Shown in pieces: positions 60,566-64,000 of a stretch of 64,000 nt of DNA (positions are counted from its first letter, which is position 1; each line of letters starts with the position of its first letter). The notes below the pieces were generated by a model. The model was given only the letters and a program-made list of their open reading frames with translations. It did not search any database and was not told where the DNA came from. A program made the translations under genes and the position numbers. The DNA comes from Patiria pectinifera (taxonomy: Eukaryota; Echinodermata; Asteroidea; Valvatida; Asterinidae), in assembly GCA_029964075.1 (NCBI GenBank), contig CM057141.1:10912001-10976000 (forward strand), written 5' to 3'.

Positions 60566-60677
60566 GTCCGACTTACTTGGCTACACCCAGCAGTAGCACA
60601 CATGTCTATGGAAGTGGCTGAAGCCATTTCCATTGACGCATGTGCAGCTGCTAGCCATAGTCAAGTAATTCGGACGC
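60566..60677 (+). mobile_element. Foldback element of the ACTTGGCTA family, copy 2
   Basis: GTCCGACTTACTTGGCTA at the left is mirrored by TAGTCAAGTAATTCGGAC at the right, and within it CAGTAGCACACATG by CATGTGCAGCTGCTAG. The centre CTATGGAAGTGGCT/AGCCATTTCCATTG is also self-complementary, so nearly the whole 112 bp folds into one hairpin. Related to 35791-35908. Confidence 0.75.
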
Positions 60678-60976
60678 AGACAGTCTTGTTAAATATAATT
60701 ATTATGAAGAAGTTTTACATACTAATTCACTTCTCGCAGTGTAAAGAAAAATACGAGTTGTGTTGTAAACATATAATTTCTACAACACCTGAATGTATCA
60801 TCTGATTTATGTGATCGGTGGGTTGTTGATCACGTCTCATTTAATTATTCGTCCCAACGCACAGCGTGGCCGCATTGCGCGGCCGCACGGCAAAAAAAAA
60901 AAGGTCCATTGCACGGTCACACTTTTGGCAGCTCTGACCAATCAGATGACGAGGATTTTTTCCGGTGTTGTATAAA

Positions 60977-61147
60977 ACAAATAATGAATGTTTCACATTC
61001 GTGCAATGGAAAGAATAATTTCATTCGGTGACAGACGAATGTTCCATTCTACTCGGCTTAGCCTCGTGGAATGGAACATTCCATCAGTCCATCTGTCACC
61101 GAAAGAAATTATTCTTACTGTTGCACTCACAAACATTCATTATTTGT
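60977..61147. mobile_element. 171-bp foldback element
   Basis: ACAAATAATGAATGTTT at the left is mirrored by AACATTCATTATTTGT at the right. Further inward AAGAATAATTTCATTCGGTG pairs with CACCGAAAGAAATTATTCTT, and ATGTTCCATTC with GAATGGAACAT, leaving a loop of about 20 bases near 61055. Almost the entire element is a single imperfect hairpin. It lies 60 bp after a CCAATCAG word and a TATAAAAC word. No second copy in the window. Confidence 0.8.
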
Positions 61148-64000
61148 AATATTATCCCCGTACTCATCTGTAAACAAAGAATTATTGGTGTTGAACTTGC
61201 AATATCGATGTAGTAGATTTAAGACATTGCGAGAGTCTGTGAGAAGAAATTCAAACGCTGGTTTGATTTCACCCAATGACTCTGTAGTTTGTGCTGTCAT
61301 TTCATCCACTTGACAACCTGTTTAAAGGATCCCCTACATTGGAAAGGCAAACCCTTGATTTGTTTTAGCGACAACCATTTTCTGCGGTGGCACCAGGCTC
61401 GCGAGCGGCTCAGATAATAACGCTTGCACTCCGGGCTCATTCGACCAATAGGACTACCAAGATGCGTGTCTTGTCTTTAAAAACGTGTGCAGCGTGTGCT
61501 CGAGCGTGGCATCACTTCAAAAATTGCTTCTAATTTTGTTTGGTGAATTACACAATATGAATGACAAATATATTCGTCTTGAGGTCCTGCCAAACCCACA
61601 AATCGTCACAAATCCTCTAGCAGTGTTCCCCCCAGACGACAAGGATGCCTATAAATGAAGCTTCCCATCTCCTCCTCCAAAAAGAAAAGAGACAAAGCAT
61701 AAAATTGCCCTATGCATTACATGTACATGTAAGATTGTCATTAAACAGAATGCGACATTTGTCTACTCATTTGCTAAAAAAAATCACATGACTGAATGCC
61801 CTCCTCCCATTGGTCCATGCCCTGCCTGGGTCATCTCGAGAGCTGCAGTGGCACGTTGCGCAAATTCTTAAGATTGTAATTGTTCTACCTTGGAAATCCA
61901 CTCAGGACGGCATTGTGTTCCCCCCCTGGTAATTCAATTGTTCCTTGGTATTTCTCTTAGACCTAAGTGCACTCCCTTTATTCTTATTACGTCGCTTCCG
62001 CTCTGTGTTATTCTCACAAGGATACCGTACGTTGTTGCAGGCTTTCTGTCACCGACAAAAAAAAAGTCAAATAATCAAGGGGGGGGGGGTTTAGTTTGAT
62101 TGTGTTTGGTCTATGCAAATTGGAATCTGAAGTATATTTGTCCGATCCTTTTGGGGTGGTTTTGTTTAATATATGCGAATGCTTAGATCCCAGAGATGTG
62201 ACTAATGCTTTAATAGGGCTCGGGCCAGAAGATTTTATTGTGTTTTTAATATTCCCTTCCAGTGTTGAATAAAACAAAATTGCTTCCTCTTTGTAGAAAA
62301 TCACAGCTGTATGAACTGTGTGGTGACTTACACAAAAAAAAAATATTTTTTGGTTCTTGGTCACAAGATAATTACATGTACTTGTATACGTGAACTCAAA
62401 ACTTCATTGTTTGGTAATTTATCACAGATTCAACAATTCACCTTCAAAATTCTTAGAAAGTTTTATTTTCCCGTCCAAAATATTTGTAAGTTGTAACCTG
62501 TCACCACAAAAATGAGCATACAGTCGCAAATTGCCATTTTACAGTACAGTGGGAAAAGCAAAAATTTGATTTTTTTTTTTAATAACCTGTAAATCATGTT
62601 CTCCAATTCTTTTGTTCCATCAAAACAGCTCTAAAACTTTTTTTCTTCCGATTTTGTTACTTGATTTTCATCCACTGTACAACATCGGGATTTTTAAATG
62701 CCATTTTCTCCAAAATTATTTTTACAACTTCAATTTAGTTGGAAGTCTATATTTTCGTTACTGAGCTCAGTTCCCCAAAGTTGTATACAAGTTGCAAGCT
62801 CTTGTTCTTCAGAATCTAGAAATGAAAATGTTCTTAAAAAAAAAAATGTTTTTGCCCCATTCAGACTAATACCAGTTTTGAAATACATAATGAGGTATAA
62901 ACTCAGTAGAATACATCGACTTTTATTTTTAGCACTTGTCAACATATCAGAGATCAAAGAATTTGATTTAAGTAGACGGCTAGCAGAAAATGACAGTACG
63001 TATCCAGGAGCCCAACTTGAAGATCGCACCTTTGCTGCCTTGTAGCCAGTCCTCTTTAAAACCTCCAGGGCGTCTGGCACATTAGAGCGTGTTTCCTCGC
63101 GTCTCCGCAGCTGAAATTTCAGCAAGAATAATAACGCAGAAATCAGACCATCTCTCTTCTCTTTTTACCATCCCGGCATTAAATAGTGCAGCCCAGATAT
63201 ATATATATATATGTGCCGGGATGTGCTGGGGGCATGGTAGCGCCATGGCAGCCACGTGTAATGGAGTCCGTAATGGGATTATTCACATCATCTCGCCAAA
63301 ACGATGCCCAAGGTTGAAAACGAAATTGGTCGAAACGTGAAAAAGCTGTTACCTGAGTAGCAGGACGGCATGTGTGTGTGTGTTTTCAGTTTTTGATATT
63401 TTTTTCCTTCAATTTCTTTATTTCTCCTCTCCTAGGTGAATTACATAAAATGAACTTTTGGTAATTGAAACTGACTGATACTTAGGGCTGATCCAAATAA
63501 TTTCTTAGCCTTATTTTTAATTTTCTTTTTTAATTAATAAAATGCCTTTTTTTTTCTAATGAAGCAAATTTATTCAAAACATATATCCGTTCATCCAGTA
63601 GTAATTTGTACCTTTAGGGTCCAGAGTCTGTCCCTATTATCTGTGAAATTTCTAATTTGCCATTCAAGTAAAATTAAAAATGACCTCCCGCTATTTTTTA
63701 TTTGTTGGGTAGATAGTTTACTATTTATGATCACTCTTGAAAACTGATTGCATTAAGGAGTACATCCTAAATTCATGAATAACAAATGTACACGTCGTAA
63801 TGTAACAGGGTCTGGAAATTTTTTATTTAAATTTATAGAATAATCTAGTTCTAAGTTGTGAAAATGGTATGAATTTGTTCAGTCGTCAGTATAGTGTTAA
63901 ATTTTTTTTTTTTTTTAATCTTAACTCCAATTTGAAATGATTAGTTTATGGGAAAAGGCATTGGTGTTTTTTTTTTCTTCAGTTTAACAATTTTCAGTCA

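Larger units (their letters stand above)
60434..64000 (+). other. Start of next GSE1 intron, no exon found
   Basis: Begins with the donor GTAGGT. It carries two foldback elements (60566-60677 and 60977-61147), a G run at 62081-62090, and two more complex CpG-containing blocks at 61370-61560 and 63060-63345; the latter has a TATATATATATA tract at 63198-63211. No frame with the expected MDD...LRSPFY block is present, so the next coding exon lies beyond the window. Confidence 0.55.

Overview
This is a gene-poor, repeat-rich eukaryotic window holding the 5' part of one protein-coding gene on the + strand. The coding exons splice into one frame whose product matches vertebrate GSE1 (genetic suppressor element 1), a subunit of LSD1/KDM1A-CoREST-HDAC chromatin complexes. 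The blocks I recognise are ATRTTATV, FAAALRKLAK, STPPVVTIAPT, IWRS and the RPV...FQPY...DPA...PYPF...FR stretch, in the same order as in the human protein. The recognition is from memory, without a database search.

The organism looks like a marine invertebrate deuterostome, most likely an echinoderm, possibly a hemichordate. The grounds are a vertebrate-like gene split by long introns, AT-rich introns full of ACATGTACATGT and ACCGGTAC palindromic words, tRNA-derived SINEs with trinucleotide tails, many short non-autonomous DNA elements and many homopolymeric G/C runs. The phylum call is inference.

Layout: 1-19360 is non-coding (upstream intron or flank) with an antisense SINE, a TTAA-flanked MITE, a foldback element and a 16-bp minisatellite. 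At 19361-19544 lies an internal exon encoding a predicted SUMO-interacting motif. A 35.8 kb intron follows (19545-55322). It contains a 114-bp tandem repeat, inverted partners of three repeat families, several complex repeat-poor blocks that look like regulatory DNA, and an apparent alternative first coding exon at 30966-31050. Exons at 55323-55541, 55869-56053, 58129-58265 and 60197-60433 then follow at short distances. Introns between them hold a full SINE and foldback elements. The last 3.5 kb is intron, so the gene continues beyond the window.

The reading frame supports the model. The 19361 exon and the 30966 first exon both end in phase 1 and both join the phase-1 acceptor at 55323, so two N-termini can be put on one protein core: an acidic, SIM-bearing one, or a short Pro/Phe-rich one. 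No RNA genes, CRISPR arrays, complete autonomous transposons, viral genes or toxin genes were found. Most long open frames in the window lie in tandem repeats or low-complexity DNA.
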